The translations under genes were made by a program, and so were the position numbers. From assembly GCA_937991535.1 (NCBI GenBank), contig CALKHN010000053.1, forward strand, positions 1-64,000: a stretch of DNA of 64,000 nt. The letters run 5' to 3'. This DNA comes from an uncultured Sphingobacteriales bacterium (GTDB taxonomy: Bacteria; Bacteroidota; Bacteroidia; Chitinophagales; Chitinophagaceae). This document shows positions 17,425-25,702 of this stretch, one piece after another; positions within the stretch are counted from its first letter, which is position 1, and every line of letters begins with the position of its first letter. The notes beneath the pieces are model-generated. The model saw only the letters and a program-made list of their open reading frames with translations. It was not told the DNA's origin and searched no databases.

Positions 17425-17759
17425 TATCTTTGTGTTATTATTTGAGCCAATCTTTTGTAAGCGAACAATCTCTGCTCTCATATTTTTTATTACACGAGCA
17501 CACTGCTCAGGTTATTGATTTATGTCTTGCTATGAAAATATCTGAATAGAGGTTCATGATACGTTGCAAACAGCGTTCGTTTGTCAATTGAATAAATCTG
17601 CTTCTAATGGTGTCCAATTGTTCATCCGCTGCACGGCATTGCTTTGGGATGGGGGTTTGACGAATTACCCCGAAAGCACAATAACTTGGGAGACCACGCG
17701 CCGCTGATGCGGATATATTGACTACAGGATTGATGATTTTTAATTAAAAAAAATTTGGT
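17425..17759 (+). other. Long structured leader or RNA region before the 83-aa gene
   Basis: The gene-free stretch 17269-17759 holds a -7-like TATCTTTG at 17425-17432 and, further on, hairpins. TGCTTT (17640-17645) pairs with AAAGCA (17673-17678) around an inner GGGGT/ACCCC stem, and CCGCTGATGCGG (17701-17712) is a tight stem-loop; an AT-rich stretch then leads to the ATG at 17760. If transcription starts near 17440 the leader is about 320 bases. I match no known riboswitch class by eye. A 47-codon frame (ATG at 17407) runs through the promoter and is not convincing. Confidence 0.35.
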
Positions 17760-18011
17760 ATGACAAATGATAAAATCGAGAAGTTCATTGAATGTAAGCC
17801 AAAAAATAATGCAAAGGCGAGTATCCATTTTAAGCAAAGAGCTACTGTAAAAGGGCTGTTTATCCGTACGGATGATTATGAAGAGCTGAAATCGAAAAAC
17901 TTCTGGCGTATTGTGTCGGATTCGAAAGTAGAAGAATGGGAGAAAACAAAAGACACAAGCCTGGCACGTATTTACAATGGTGCTGAGTTCACACGCCTTA
18001 GCGATAATTAA
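17760..18011 (+). CDS. Small hypothetical protein, 83 aa
   Basis: 83 aa, charged, no signal or membrane segment. Sequence features: FIECKPKNNAKASIHFKQRA, then VKGLFIRTDDYEELKSKNFW and RIVSDSKVEEWEKT, an SH3/Sm-like run of short strands (IHFKQRATVKGLFIR, WRIVSDSKVEEW) that reads like a nucleic-acid or RNA-binding small barrel. I recognise it only as the kind of short conserved Bacteroidota protein with no assigned function. A good ATG follows an A-rich Bacteroidota-type initiation region. It is followed by another small gene 67 bases on, with a small hairpin (CCACG/CGTGG, about 18025-18041) between them, so the two may be cotranscribed. Confidence 0.7.
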   Translation: MTNDKIEKFIECKPKNNAKASIHFKQRATVKGLFIRTDDYEELKSKNFWRIVSDSKVEEWEKTKDTSLARIYNGAEFTRLSDN

Positions 18012-18078
18012 AACCTGGTGTACGCCACGATAATTACGTGGAACGGCATAGCAGTTAATTAAATGAAAAAATAATTAT

Positions 18079-18429
18079 ATGTTCACACAAACATGGAAAA
18101 AGTATCTCCCGGTTATTGCTATCCTTTTAAAACGCTCTGCGGGTTCGGAGCAAAAGCTCGGTTTGAACCATACGGATTTTGAAAGGGCAACCGGCGGTCG
18201 TAAAATCAAATTCAGCTTTGCACATCTCCAGCTTAATAAGGGGCGTATCAATTCGGAAATAAAACAGGCTGCCGTTGCGAAAGAACTGGCGGATCTGTTA
18301 CGGGAAGATGCAGTGACAAGAAAATTAATTGCAGGACAATACCTTGAATTTTCGTTGAGCAACGACTTTGAACTGAGCATTAAAAACCATACGCCGCTTG
18401 CTGAAGCAACTGTTGAAGCTGAGTCATAA
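18079..18429 (+). CDS. Small hypothetical protein, 116 aa
   Basis: 116 aa, soluble, Lys/Arg-rich N-terminal half with MFTQTWKKYLPVIAILLKRS, a central GGRKIKFSFAHLQLNKGRIN, then a helical segment IKQAAVAKELADLLREDAVT and LEFSLSNDFELSIKNHTP at the end. No domain recognised. It follows the 83-aa gene on the same strand with a short spacer and is likely in the same transcript. Both resemble conserved Bacteroidota genes of unknown role; a joint role is an inference from the order only. Confidence 0.7.
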   Translation: MFTQTWKKYLPVIAILLKRSAGSEQKLGLNHTDFERATGGRKIKFSFAHLQLNKGRINSEIKQAAVAKELADLLREDAVTRKLIAGQYLEFSLSNDFELSIKNHTPLAEATVEAES

Positions 18430-18554
18430 TAAATACTACAGATAAAATTCAATATACTGGATATATTGTTCCAACTGCCGTTTTCACTTTAGCTGTAATA
18501 ACAGGCCTTATTTTTATTCTAATCTCTTAATAGAACAAAATAGTTATCCGCTCT

Positions 18555-19181
18555 CTACCTGTTTGCCTTATAGTAAGCGCAAACTGTATTCATAAGGCAT
18601 ATCTCGCATTTGGGCTGGGGCCTGCAAATCTCTCTGCCATGAAAGGACATTGCCATGCCCGCACCCCATTCGTTCGGGGGTAGTACAGCCATCAGTTGTT
18701 TTTCAATTTTATTTGCATCGGTTCCGGTGGCTATGCCAAGGCGGGGAGCAACACGTACTACATGCAGATCAACAACTATGCCCTCTGCGGGTCTGCCTGA
18801 TTCACGCAAAATTACATTGGCCGATTTTCTGCCGATGCCTTTTAAAGCAGTAAGCCCATCAAGCGTTGTTGGAATATTTTTATCCTCTTTGATCGTCTGC
18901 GCTATCTCCATCAGCCATTTTATTTTATTGCCAAAATTGCGCACCGATCCTATAAGCGGCGTTAAGGTTTCGGGAGTAGCTTTCGAAAGTGCACGCATGT
19001 CCGGAAAGGTATCAAATAATTTGGGTGCAAGTTCGTTGATGTGCCTGTCAGAATCCTGCGCCGATAAAACTACCATTACTACCAACTGGTAAATATTTTT
19101 ATAGTCCAGCGGATGCTTCTTGTTTTTATATTTTTTGATCAGCGGTTTCATGGCTTCAGGCCAGTTGATTGCAGCAGACAT
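18555..19181 (-). CDS. nth: Endonuclease III (DNA glycosylase/AP lyase)
   Basis: 208 aa, usual length. Base-excision repair enzyme that removes oxidised pyrimidines and nicks AP sites. The helix-hairpin-helix motif LKGIGRKSANVIL contains the catalytic Lys (of GRKSAN) and VVDLHVVRVAPRLG holds the catalytic Asp. The C-terminal iron-sulfur loop reads CRPQPKCEICLMNTVC, that is C-x5-C-x2-C-x5-C, one residue shorter in the first spacer than the C-x6-C-x2-C-x5-C of the E. coli enzyme. All four Cys are present, so a [4Fe-4S] cluster is expected. Stands alone on the minus strand. Confidence 0.93.
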   Translation of the reverse strand: MSAAINWPEAMKPLIKKYKNKKHPLDYKNIYQLVVMVVLSAQDSDRHINELAPKLFDTFPDMRALSKATPETLTPLIGSVRNFGNKIKWLMEIAQTIKEDKNIPTTLDGLTALKGIGRKSANVILRESGRPAEGIVVDLHVVRVAPRLGIATGTDANKIEKQLMAVLPPNEWGAGMAMSFHGREICRPQPKCEICLMNTVCAYYKANR

Positions 19182-19254
19182 AGTAAAAATTTAGAGGGTA
19201 AATCTACTTAAAATACAGAAATGGAAAGGCAAATGGTAAATACTACAAGGCGGC

Positions 19255-19480
19255 AGCCACTAAATTGTAGCATTGCTTTGCTTCAAGCGGGTAGTGGAGA
19301 CCTGCGCGCCGGTCAGCAGGCGCCGCCCGCGGCAGGCTGCCCTGGCCGGTGTCCCTGCAATAACCATCAACTTAAGATTTTTTAGAGGATGAAACTGCAA
19401 CCTCACCCTTTGCAGCACGTGGAGACACATGCCGGGGCAATCGCCCTGGTACGTGCCACGTACCATCACCAGGGCTTCTC
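19255..19480. other. GC-rich, hairpin-rich island (candidate structured RNA or palindromic element)
   Basis: About 225 bases between nth and asnA with much higher GC than the flanks. Hairpins: GCCCT/AGGGC enclosing GGTACGT-GCC-ACGTACC with a 6-base bulge (19443-19475); GCACGTG-GAGA-CACATGC closed by TTGC/GCAA (19410-19440); CTGCAA/TTGCAG (19395-19415); CCTGC/GCAGG (19301-19320). A 69-codon minus-strand frame covers most of it (19260-19469) but its product has no recognisable domain, so coding is not supported. The likely asnA promoter region is AT-rich and lies downstream, so this is not simply the asnA leader. The direction of any RNA is undetermined. Confidence 0.45.
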
Positions 19481-19583
19481 TTTTATTTAAATTGAAAAAA
19501 TCTTTTTTAAATAAAGTGGTTAGTAGTGAAATATTATAAGTTTTAAATTAAAACCCGACATTTGCGTTCCAAAATATTAAAGG

Positions 19584-20585
19584 ATGAATGAAATCTTGCA
19601 AAGAGAAGCGGCAATAACACTGGTAAAAGATACTTTTAGCCGGTTTCTTTGTGATTATTTGCACCTGACAAAAGTGTCATCACCGCTTATTGTGTTAGAT
19701 GGAACGGGATTGAATGATGACCTGAATGGTATTGAACGGCCGGTTTCATTTCCTATCAAATCATTGAATGAACAACGTGCTGTGGTTGTTCATTCATTGG
19801 CCAAATGGAAGCGTGTTCGGTTAAAGGAACTGGATGTAGAAACCGGCAGGGGAATCCTTACCGATATGCGTGCACTTCGGCCGGACGAAGACTACAGCCC
19901 CATACATTCTGTTTATGTTGACCAGTGGGACTGGGAAAAGCACATTGATGCAGCCGACAGAACTTTGCTGTACCTGAAAGAAACAGTAAGTGCTATATTT
20001 AATGCGTTAAAAGAAACAGAACAGATTGTTTATCAGTATTACCCGGATATGCAGCCTCAACTTCCGGAGAAGATACATTTTATTCATTCCGAACAGTTAT
20101 TACAACGCTTCCCGGGTCTTTCACCCAAAGAAAGAGAAAACGCTGTTGCGAAAGAATTCGGAGCAGTATTTATTATTGGCATTGGTAACAAACTGTCACA
20201 TGGTAATCCTCATGATGGTCGTGCAGCCGACTACGACGACTGGAGCACTGAAAATAAGGAAGGATATAAAGGTTTAAATGGAGATATTATTGTATGGCAT
20301 CCGGTTTTACAGTCTGCATTTGAGATTTCTTCAATGGGTATCCGGGTAGATAAAAACGCTTTGATCCGACAGCTAAGAGAAAAAAGTTGTGAACACAAAT
20401 CAACCCTTTCTTTCCACAGCAGTTTACTGGCCGGAAAGTTACCAGAAAGTATTGGCGGAGGTATTGGTCAATCGAGATTGTGCATGTATTTATTAAGAAA
20501 ATCACATATTGGAGAAGTGCAGGTAAGCATATGGTCTGCAGAAGAAAAGAAAAGAATGTATGAGAAGGGGATTGTTTTGTTGTAA
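19584..20585 (+). CDS. asnA: Aspartate-ammonia ligase (asparagine synthetase A)
   Basis: 333 aa, class II aminoacyl-tRNA-synthetase-like fold, makes L-asparagine from aspartate, ammonia and ATP in the cytoplasm. Landmarks: the N-terminal LLCREAAITLVKDTFSR-like start (QREAAITLVKDTFS), SSPLIVLDGTGLNDDLNG, PVSFPIKSLN, VVHSLAKWKR, DQWDWEK, and the C-terminal SIGGGIGQSR, the motif 3-type Arg region of the family. Length and motif order match E. coli AsnA (330 aa). The ATG at 19584 is preceded by an A-rich stretch with AAAGG. Followed by the sugar dehydrogenase gene, which has its own start. Confidence 0.95.
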   Translation: MNEILQREAAITLVKDTFSRFLCDYLHLTKVSSPLIVLDGTGLNDDLNGIERPVSFPIKSLNEQRAVVVHSLAKWKRVRLKELDVETGRGILTDMRALRPDEDYSPIHSVYVDQWDWEKHIDAADRTLLYLKETVSAIFNALKETEQIVYQYYPDMQPQLPEKIHFIHSEQLLQRFPGLSPKERENAVAKEFGAVFIIGIGNKLSHGNPHDGRAADYDDWSTENKEGYKGLNGDIIVWHPVLQSAFEISSMGIRVDKNALIRQLREKSCEHKSTLSFHSSLLAGKLPESIGGGIGQSRLCMYLLRKSHIGEVQVSIWSAEEKKRMYEKGIVLL

Positions 20586-20654
20586 TGAATTTAACAGGCA
20601 GCATAAACCGATACTTTGATTATATTTACATCTTACAAAACCAAAGACAATTTT

Positions 20655-21899
20655 ATGCAAATGAAAACCTTCGCATGTTTTTCAATTATTGCAGCTGCCA
20701 TTTCGCTTTACGGATGTGCGGGCAATAACTCCGCTTCCAATACTGCCAGCGCTCCCGCCGCGGATTCTGCAACGCTCCCGCCTGTTGAAACAAACGCTCC
20801 TAATGTGGATTACAAACCCGCCTTTGAGGGGCAAACCAGAGTGAGCGGAGTAAAAACCACCACACCTTATAAAGTAGAAAAGATAGCCGAAAATCTGGGC
20901 AGACCCTGGGCAGTAGTTCCTATGCCCGACGGGCGGCTGCTGCTAACAGAAAAGTCTGGTTATATGGAAATCCATAGTGCAGACGGTGCACTGGTAAAGA
21001 AAATTACAGGTTTTCCGAAAGTAGATGATGCCGGCCAGGGCGGTATGCTTGATGTTGCATTTGATCCGGATTTTGCCCAAAACAAAACCATTTACTGGTC
21101 TTTCTCAGAAAAGCAGGGCAAAGGAAACCTAATGGCAGTAGCTAAAGGGCAAATTTCTGCCGATGAAGCTACCATTCAAAACCCCACTGTTATTTTTCGT
21201 GCCATACCTGCATTGGACAGCAAAAATCATTTCGGGTCCCGCCTGGTGTTTGACAAAGATGGCAACCTGTTTGTAAGCACAGGTGAGAGATCGATCCTTG
21301 AAGGTCGTAAACAGGCGCAGTGGCTGAACTCCGGTTTGGGTAAGATATTTAAGATCACGAAAGAAGGCAAAGCTGCCCCGGGTAATCCTTTCATTGATCA
21401 GAAAGATGCGATGCCGGAAATTTATGCCTATGGAATACGCAATGCGCAAAGCCTGGATCTTCACCCGGTAACAGGGGAATTATGGGAGGTTGAATTCGGC
21501 CCGCGGGGTGGCGATGAGTTGAACCTCATTCAGGCCGGTAAGAATTACGGATGGCCTATTATTACCTACGGAATAGAATACGATGGCAGAAAGATTGGTG
21601 ATTCCATCCAGCAAAAAGAAGGTATGGAGCAGCCTGTGTATTACTGGGATCCTGTGCTTGCTCCGGGAGGTATGGTTTTTTACACTGGCGACGATATCCC
21701 CGAGTGGAAAAACAACCTGTTTATCGGCGGATTGGCCAGCATGCATATTGCGAGACTGGTTATTGAGAACAATAAAGTAGTTGGAGAAGAAAGGTTACTC
21801 GCAGATAAAAAAGAAAGATTTCGCGATGTGGCTCAGAACAATGGCATGCTGTACGCTGTAACCGACGGCGGAAATATGTACAGGATCAGCAAGCAGTAA
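20655..21899 (+). CDS. PQQ-dependent soluble aldose sugar dehydrogenase, lipoprotein
   Basis: About 414 aa from ATG 20655 (ATG 20661 is also possible). Lipoprotein signal with lipobox LYGC, then a low-complexity Ser/Ala/Thr linker, then a six-bladed propeller of the soluble glucose dehydrogenase/YliI family, which oxidises aldoses using PQQ and Ca2+ in the periplasm. Signatures: RPWAVVPMPDGRLLLTEK, GGMLDVAFDPDF, FGSRLVFDKDGNLFVSTGER, AYGIRNAQSLDLHPVTGELW, and GRGGDELN-type GPRGGDELNLIQAG, which supplies PQQ and Ca2+ contacts. It follows asnA by 69 bases and is closed by a strong terminator. Confidence 0.9.
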   Translation: MQMKTFACFSIIAAAISLYGCAGNNSASNTASAPAADSATLPPVETNAPNVDYKPAFEGQTRVSGVKTTTPYKVEKIAENLGRPWAVVPMPDGRLLLTEKSGYMEIHSADGALVKKITGFPKVDDAGQGGMLDVAFDPDFAQNKTIYWSFSEKQGKGNLMAVAKGQISADEATIQNPTVIFRAIPALDSKNHFGSRLVFDKDGNLFVSTGERSILEGRKQAQWLNSGLGKIFKITKEGKAAPGNPFIDQKDAMPEIYAYGIRNAQSLDLHPVTGELWEVEFGPRGGDELNLIQAGKNYGWPIITYGIEYDGRKIGDSIQQKEGMEQPVYYWDPVLAPGGMVFYTGDDIPEWKNNLFIGGLASMHIARLVIENNKVVGEERLLADKKERFRDVAQNNGMLYAVTDGGNMYRISKQ

Positions 21900-21929
21900 T
21901 ATAACCGCCTGCAAATATTATTTTTATTT

Positions 21930-21957
21930 CCCCGGCCAAAGCGCCGGGGATTTTTTT
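21930..21957 (+). terminator. Rho-independent terminator after the sugar dehydrogenase
   Basis: CCCCGGC (21930-21936) pairs with GCCGGGG (21943-21949) with a 6-base loop, then A and seven T. The remaining gap to 22206 shows no further structure or coding frame of note. Confidence 0.8.
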
Positions 21958-22206
21958 AAGGGTATCCATAATGCTGATTGGGCATAGAGGGACGGCCATT
22001 AAAAGCAACGAATTTATACCAGTCACCTTCTTTACTCGGAAGATGCTGTACAGCAAAAGCTAGCACCACTTTACTATGCCATCACTTATGAAAAACATAG
22101 TATGTCAGCCATATAAAAATATTCGTGCCCTGGTGGCGAGTTTAAATTGTATTTGAAAGCAGCCAGCTTATTCAGCACCGGAAACGCCAAACCATAAACT
22201 AAAACG

Positions 22207-23187
22207 TTATTTGGCCGGTGTTAGCACAATATTCCGGTATTCGATCGGTCCATGATCTCCCTGGATATATAGGGGGCCTGGTTCGCCTTCATTGCTGTCT
22301 AAAGCACCGCCGGTGATGCCGGGTATTGCCTGGTTACAGATAATTTTTTTACCATTCAGCACAACGGTAATCATTCTGCCCGTGAGGGTTATATCGTAAG
22401 TCTGCCATTCTCCGGCATCTTTAGCAGCCATCTCACTGGGCGTCAGAAATCCGTACACGGCTCCAAGCAGATCCTTTTGCGGCTGCTTTCCCTTGCTGTC
22501 TTCTATCTGTACTTCATAGCGCCCACGCAGGTAAATACCACTGTTGCTGCCACTGGGACAACGAAATTCGACATGCAGTTTAAAATCTGTAAATGTTTTA
22601 TCCGTGATGAGGTTGGCACCCGATTTCGGACTGGTTAAAACACCAGAAACAACTTTCCATTGGTTTTCACCCAGCGCTTTCCAACCGGTAAGATCTTTTC
22701 CATTGAATAGCTTTATTGGCGTTCCCCATACAGGCGCCTTTTCTCTTATCAGCAAGGGGGCTCTGCGGGCAGTCCAGTTATAGGTTTTGCCATCGGCAGC
22801 CGTCATGGTGCCTGTTAACATCTCACCCTGGAGAGTTCCTTCAAAAGAAAGATCATTATCCTCTTCTTCCCACTGAGGCGGCAAACTGAAACTTATTTTT
22901 CCATTGGCAAAATGAATAATGGAAACAGGGCGGGCACTACCGGTAATTCCCACATACTGCCCAACAAGTCGTTTATGACCCGAATGCATGACTTCGAGCC
23001 AGGCAGGGAACTTTTTCCCGCCATCTTCAATGGTAATATCCCAGCGCCCCTCAATGGCCGGGTCCGCAGGTTTTAGTGACGAAATCATGCCTGCTTTGGC
23101 TGGTACGGATAATGCCAGGATAAAAACCACCGGCACTAACAGATGTGTTGTGATATACTTCATACAGATTACTGGTATTTTTTTCAT
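22207..23187 (-). CDS. DUF1080 (3-keto-disaccharide hydrolase-like) exported protein
   Basis: 326 aa. A signal peptide with core ITTHLLVPVVFILALSVPAKA follows the start; ATG 23163 would give a tidier signal than ATG 23187, and either is possible. Residues about 35-145 form one beta domain (GRWDITIEDGGKKFPAWLEV), and residues about 150-326 form the DUF1080 lectin-like fold: LFNGKDLTGWKALGENQWKV, GSNSGIYLRGRYEVQIEDSKG, ITLTGRMITVVLNGKKI. The family includes enzymes hydrolysing 3-keto sugars and carbohydrate-binding proteins. The NSGIYLRG motif is the typical signature. Exported, sugar target unknown. It is convergent with the PQQ dehydrogenase gene. Confidence 0.9.
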   Translation of the reverse strand: MKKIPVICMKYITTHLLVPVVFILALSVPAKAGMISSLKPADPAIEGRWDITIEDGGKKFPAWLEVMHSGHKRLVGQYVGITGSARPVSIIHFANGKISFSLPPQWEEEDNDLSFEGTLQGEMLTGTMTAADGKTYNWTARRAPLLIREKAPVWGTPIKLFNGKDLTGWKALGENQWKVVSGVLTSPKSGANLITDKTFTDFKLHVEFRCPSGSNSGIYLRGRYEVQIEDSKGKQPQKDLLGAVYGFLTPSEMAAKDAGEWQTYDITLTGRMITVVLNGKKIICNQAIPGITGGALDSNEGEPGPLYIQGDHGPIEYRNIVLTPAK

Positions 23188-23246
23188 CCGCTAATGTACT
23201 AAAGAAACAAATATGATGAAGATGTACCGCTGAAGAACGGTAAAAG

Positions 23247-24278
23247 TTAGGTTTTGGGTATTCTCACAGCAATACTTGTACCCTTCCCTATTTCACTGTT
23301 AATGTCCAATGTGGCGTTCACAGAGGCGGCCCGTTCACGCATCCTGATCAACCCCGGGTTTTGCTTTATCTTATGCTCATCGAATCCTTTTCCATCGTCA
23401 ATGATCACAAGCCTGATGTGGCCGGCTTCCTCGGTAATGCTGATTTTCACGTTACCAGCCTGTGCATGATACATTACATTGCTCAGCGCTTCCTGGCAAA
23501 TTCTGAAGAAGTCTAATTTAATCTCGCGGGTTAAATTTTCCTCATCATATGCACTTTCAAACAAACACGGTATCCCGTTCAAAATGGAGAACTCTTTACA
23601 ATGCCATCTCAAGGTTTCATTGAGTCCAAGGTCGTCTAACATATGAGGACTAATGGAAAAAGAAATCCTGCGTATTGCAGTGATCAGCAGTTTCGATGCC
23701 GCCAGCGCATGTTCTATCCTGCTTTTTGCCGACGAAGGCAGTTCCCGTTCCCTGACGTATATATCTTCCAGATGCAATTTTACAACGGAAGCCAACTGAG
23801 CCAGTTCCTCGTGTAATTCAACGGCGAGGTATTTTCTGTCTTTTTCTATGCTGTTCTTAAAATGAGTAGCTAAACTTTTAAATTTTGAATATTTTTCTTC
23901 AAACTGCTTTTCGATTTGTTTTTCTTCAGTGATATTTTTTGCAATGGCAAATACAATTTCTTTATCCGGAAAGTAGATGGAAGTCCATGCCAGCCAAATA
24001 ATATTTCCCTGTTTGGCAACATACCTGTTCTGAAAATTAACAAGCGCCTTTCCATTTAACAGTTCTATACGCTCCCGGCGTGTAAATTCTCTGTCTTCCG
24101 GATGTATAAGCGACTCAATAGGACAGGCATATAATTCCGCTTCCGGATAGCCAAGTGTGTTAACAACAGCAGGATTTACTCTTTTTAAGAACCCATCCTT
24201 CCCTGCTATACATACCAGGTCAGGTGTTCTTTCAAAAAAAGTAAGCATTTCATATTCTTCGTTTGTTAAGTACACCAT
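23247..24278 (-). CDS. PAS-domain sensor histidine kinase (NarL-type HisKA_3)
   Basis: 343 aa from ATG 24278; the upstream frame to 24353 has no supporting features. A PAS/PAC sensor (about 10-130; TPDLVCIAGKDGFLKRVNPAVVN, KEIVFAIAKNITEEKQIE) leads into a coiled linker, then the dimerisation helix with the phospho-accepting His in LAVELHEELAQLASVV, then a HATPase domain with N box ICQEALSNVMYHAQA and G box VIIDDGKGFDEH plus RMRERAASVNA. It is cytoplasmic (no membrane helix), so it senses an internal signal. No adjacent response regulator is visible. The histidine-box pattern is that of LytR/NarL-system kinases. Confidence 0.93.
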   Translation of the reverse strand: MVYLTNEEYEMLTFFERTPDLVCIAGKDGFLKRVNPAVVNTLGYPEAELYACPIESLIHPEDREFTRRERIELLNGKALVNFQNRYVAKQGNIIWLAWTSIYFPDKEIVFAIAKNITEEKQIEKQFEEKYSKFKSLATHFKNSIEKDRKYLAVELHEELAQLASVVKLHLEDIYVRERELPSSAKSRIEHALAASKLLITAIRRISFSISPHMLDDLGLNETLRWHCKEFSILNGIPCLFESAYDEENLTREIKLDFFRICQEALSNVMYHAQAGNVKISITEEAGHIRLVIIDDGKGFDEHKIKQNPGLIRMRERAASVNATLDINSEIGKGTSIAVRIPKT

Positions 24279-24703
24279 CCTTTGTTGAAAGTATATAATT
24301 TTTTTGTTAAAAAATGATGTAACCCTGCTACAATAACATAGAACGCAAATCAAAAACCCGGCTCGTAACTTTTATCAGGGAAGCAAACCCCTTCCATGAA
24401 AAGATACGCGCCCGGGTATTCCAGCGGCGCCGGGAAATATATTATTTTATGTAAACGGAGATTTGAACGGACTTGTTCTGCCCGTAGTTCTGCCTGTAAT
24501 AATGACCAAACAGTTAACTTTTTAAAATAACCGCTGTCGAGGATGGATTTAATTTGGATGGAAAGTATTGGTAAAAGTAAAAATGAATTCAGTATAAACT
24601 TTATGAGCTGCAAACAAAAAGCATGAAAGAATTAACCGCTGGTGAAATGGTTACTTCGTAAAAAATCATCACCGGAATACATTGCAAATTGCAAAACCCG
24701 GCA
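24279..24703. other. Gene-free spacer
   Basis: About 425 bases between the histidine kinase start and the end of the SRPBCC gene. Two minus-strand frames (24350-24613 and 24601-24795) have no recognisable features and no Shine-Dalgarno or signal, so I reject them. Small AT-rich promoter material near 24290-24330 is expected for the kinase. No repeats or hairpins of note. Confidence 0.35.
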
Positions 24704-25129
24704 CTATTTATTTTCAGTATACTTTTTGAAATTGTTGAGTATAGCCTGCCAGCCTCCCTTTTGCATCTCCACAGAGTGCATATTTTCTGCTTCAAAACTT
24801 TCGGTTATTTTGGTTTGCTTTCCCTGTGCTGAAAAGTTTATTTTTACTTTTCTCCTATCTCCAAGCGTATATTCAATGTATTGATTGGGCGTTACCGCAT
24901 CGTAAACCCCTCCAAAATCGAAGCCCATACTGCCGTCTTTGGCTTCCATTCGCGAAGAAAAGCTGCCGCCTGTACGCAAATTATTTTCGGCACGCGGAGT
25001 ATGCCAGTCATCGGAAGCATTGCTCCATTGGATAATGTGTTCGGGTTTTGTCCAGTATTCCCAAACTTTTTCCACCGGTGCATTAACTGTACACTCCACC
25101 GTAATGATTGTTTTGTCCTGCGTTGTCAT
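24704..25129 (-). CDS. SRPBCC / AHSA1-like domain protein
   Basis: 141 aa, single START-like helix-grip domain (Bet v 1 fold, Aha1 C-terminal-type; SRPBCC). Conserved elements: VECTVNAPVEKVWEYWTKPEHIIQW at the N-terminus, FDFGGVYDAVTPNQYIEYTLGD in the middle, and KITESFEAENMHSVEMQKGGWQAILNNF at the C-terminal helix. Such proteins bind hydrophobic ligands or regulate other proteins; they are common beside ArsR/HxlR-type regulators, but here the divergent neighbour is the ECF sigma factor (75-base gap), so a regulated pair is possible. Function otherwise unknown. Confidence 0.88.
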   Translation of the reverse strand: MTTQDKTIITVECTVNAPVEKVWEYWTKPEHIIQWSNASDDWHTPRAENNLRTGGSFSSRMEAKDGSMGFDFGGVYDAVTPNQYIEYTLGDRRKVKINFSAQGKQTKITESFEAENMHSVEMQKGGWQAILNNFKKYTENK

Positions 25130-25204
25130 TTTTTTAAGTTTAAATGCTAAAACTGTAAGAAATTCATTGAACTTACGACTAATGAATTAAAGTGTAAAAT
25201 TTGA

Positions 25205-25702
25205 ATGGAAAAAGAATTCATTGAACTAATAAATAATCACCGGTCATTGATATTCAAGGTTTGCAACCTGTATTGCAGCTACCCCGAAAGCCGCAAAGAT
25301 CTTTTCCAGGAAGTGGTTTTACAACTCTGGAAGTCATTTCCCGGCTTCAGGAAAGCATCGGCCAGCGGTACCTGGATCTATCAAGTAGCACTCAATACAG
25401 CCATCTCCAATTTCAGAAAAGAGTTGAAAAAGCCGGAGAAACAACCGCTTACTCCGCTTGAGTTTGAAATTCCGGATGTACACGACAGTTCAGAAAAAGC
25501 AGAAGACCAGAGCGCGCTCAACCAAGCAATTGCAAAACTCACAGAAATAGAGAAAGCGGTTATTATGCTGTATTTAGATGAAAAGACATATGATGAAATA
25601 AGTGAAATTATTGGCATCTCCAGCAGCAATGTAGGCGTAAGATTAAACAGGATAAAAAATAAATTAAGTCAACTAATAAAAACCAATTACAATGAATATT
25701 GA
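25205..25702 (+). CDS. RNA polymerase ECF-type sigma factor
   Basis: 165 aa sigma-70 family member with region 2 (YPESRKDLFQEVVLQLWKSF then GTWIYQVALNTAISNFRK) and region 4 (LTEIEKAVIMLYLDEKTYDE then IGISSSNVGVRLNRIKNKL), joined by a short acidic linker with DVHDSSEKAEDQ. It lacks region 3. The next gene overlaps its last 11 bases, so a translationally coupled partner is likely. That partner is a membrane protein, as with membrane-bound anti-sigma factors, although no ZAS zinc motif is visible. Target promoters unknown. Confidence 0.93.
   Translation: MEKEFIELINNHRSLIFKVCNLYCSYPESRKDLFQEVVLQLWKSFPGFRKASASGTWIYQVALNTAISNFRKELKKPEKQPLTPLEFEIPDVHDSSEKAEDQSALNQAIAKLTEIEKAVIMLYLDEKTYDEISEIIGISSSNVGVRLNRIKNKLSQLIKTNYNEY

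Noticed and set aside
17349..17549. Plus frame of 66 codons (and its 47-codon ATG part at 17407)
   Set aside because: It runs through the -7 box at 17425 and its sequence shows no domain or conserved pattern.
19260..19469. Minus-strand frame of 69 codons in the GC-rich island
   Set aside because: No known domain and no signal. Its codons lie across strong hairpins. It is better explained as structured sequence, though a gene cannot be ruled out without conservation data.
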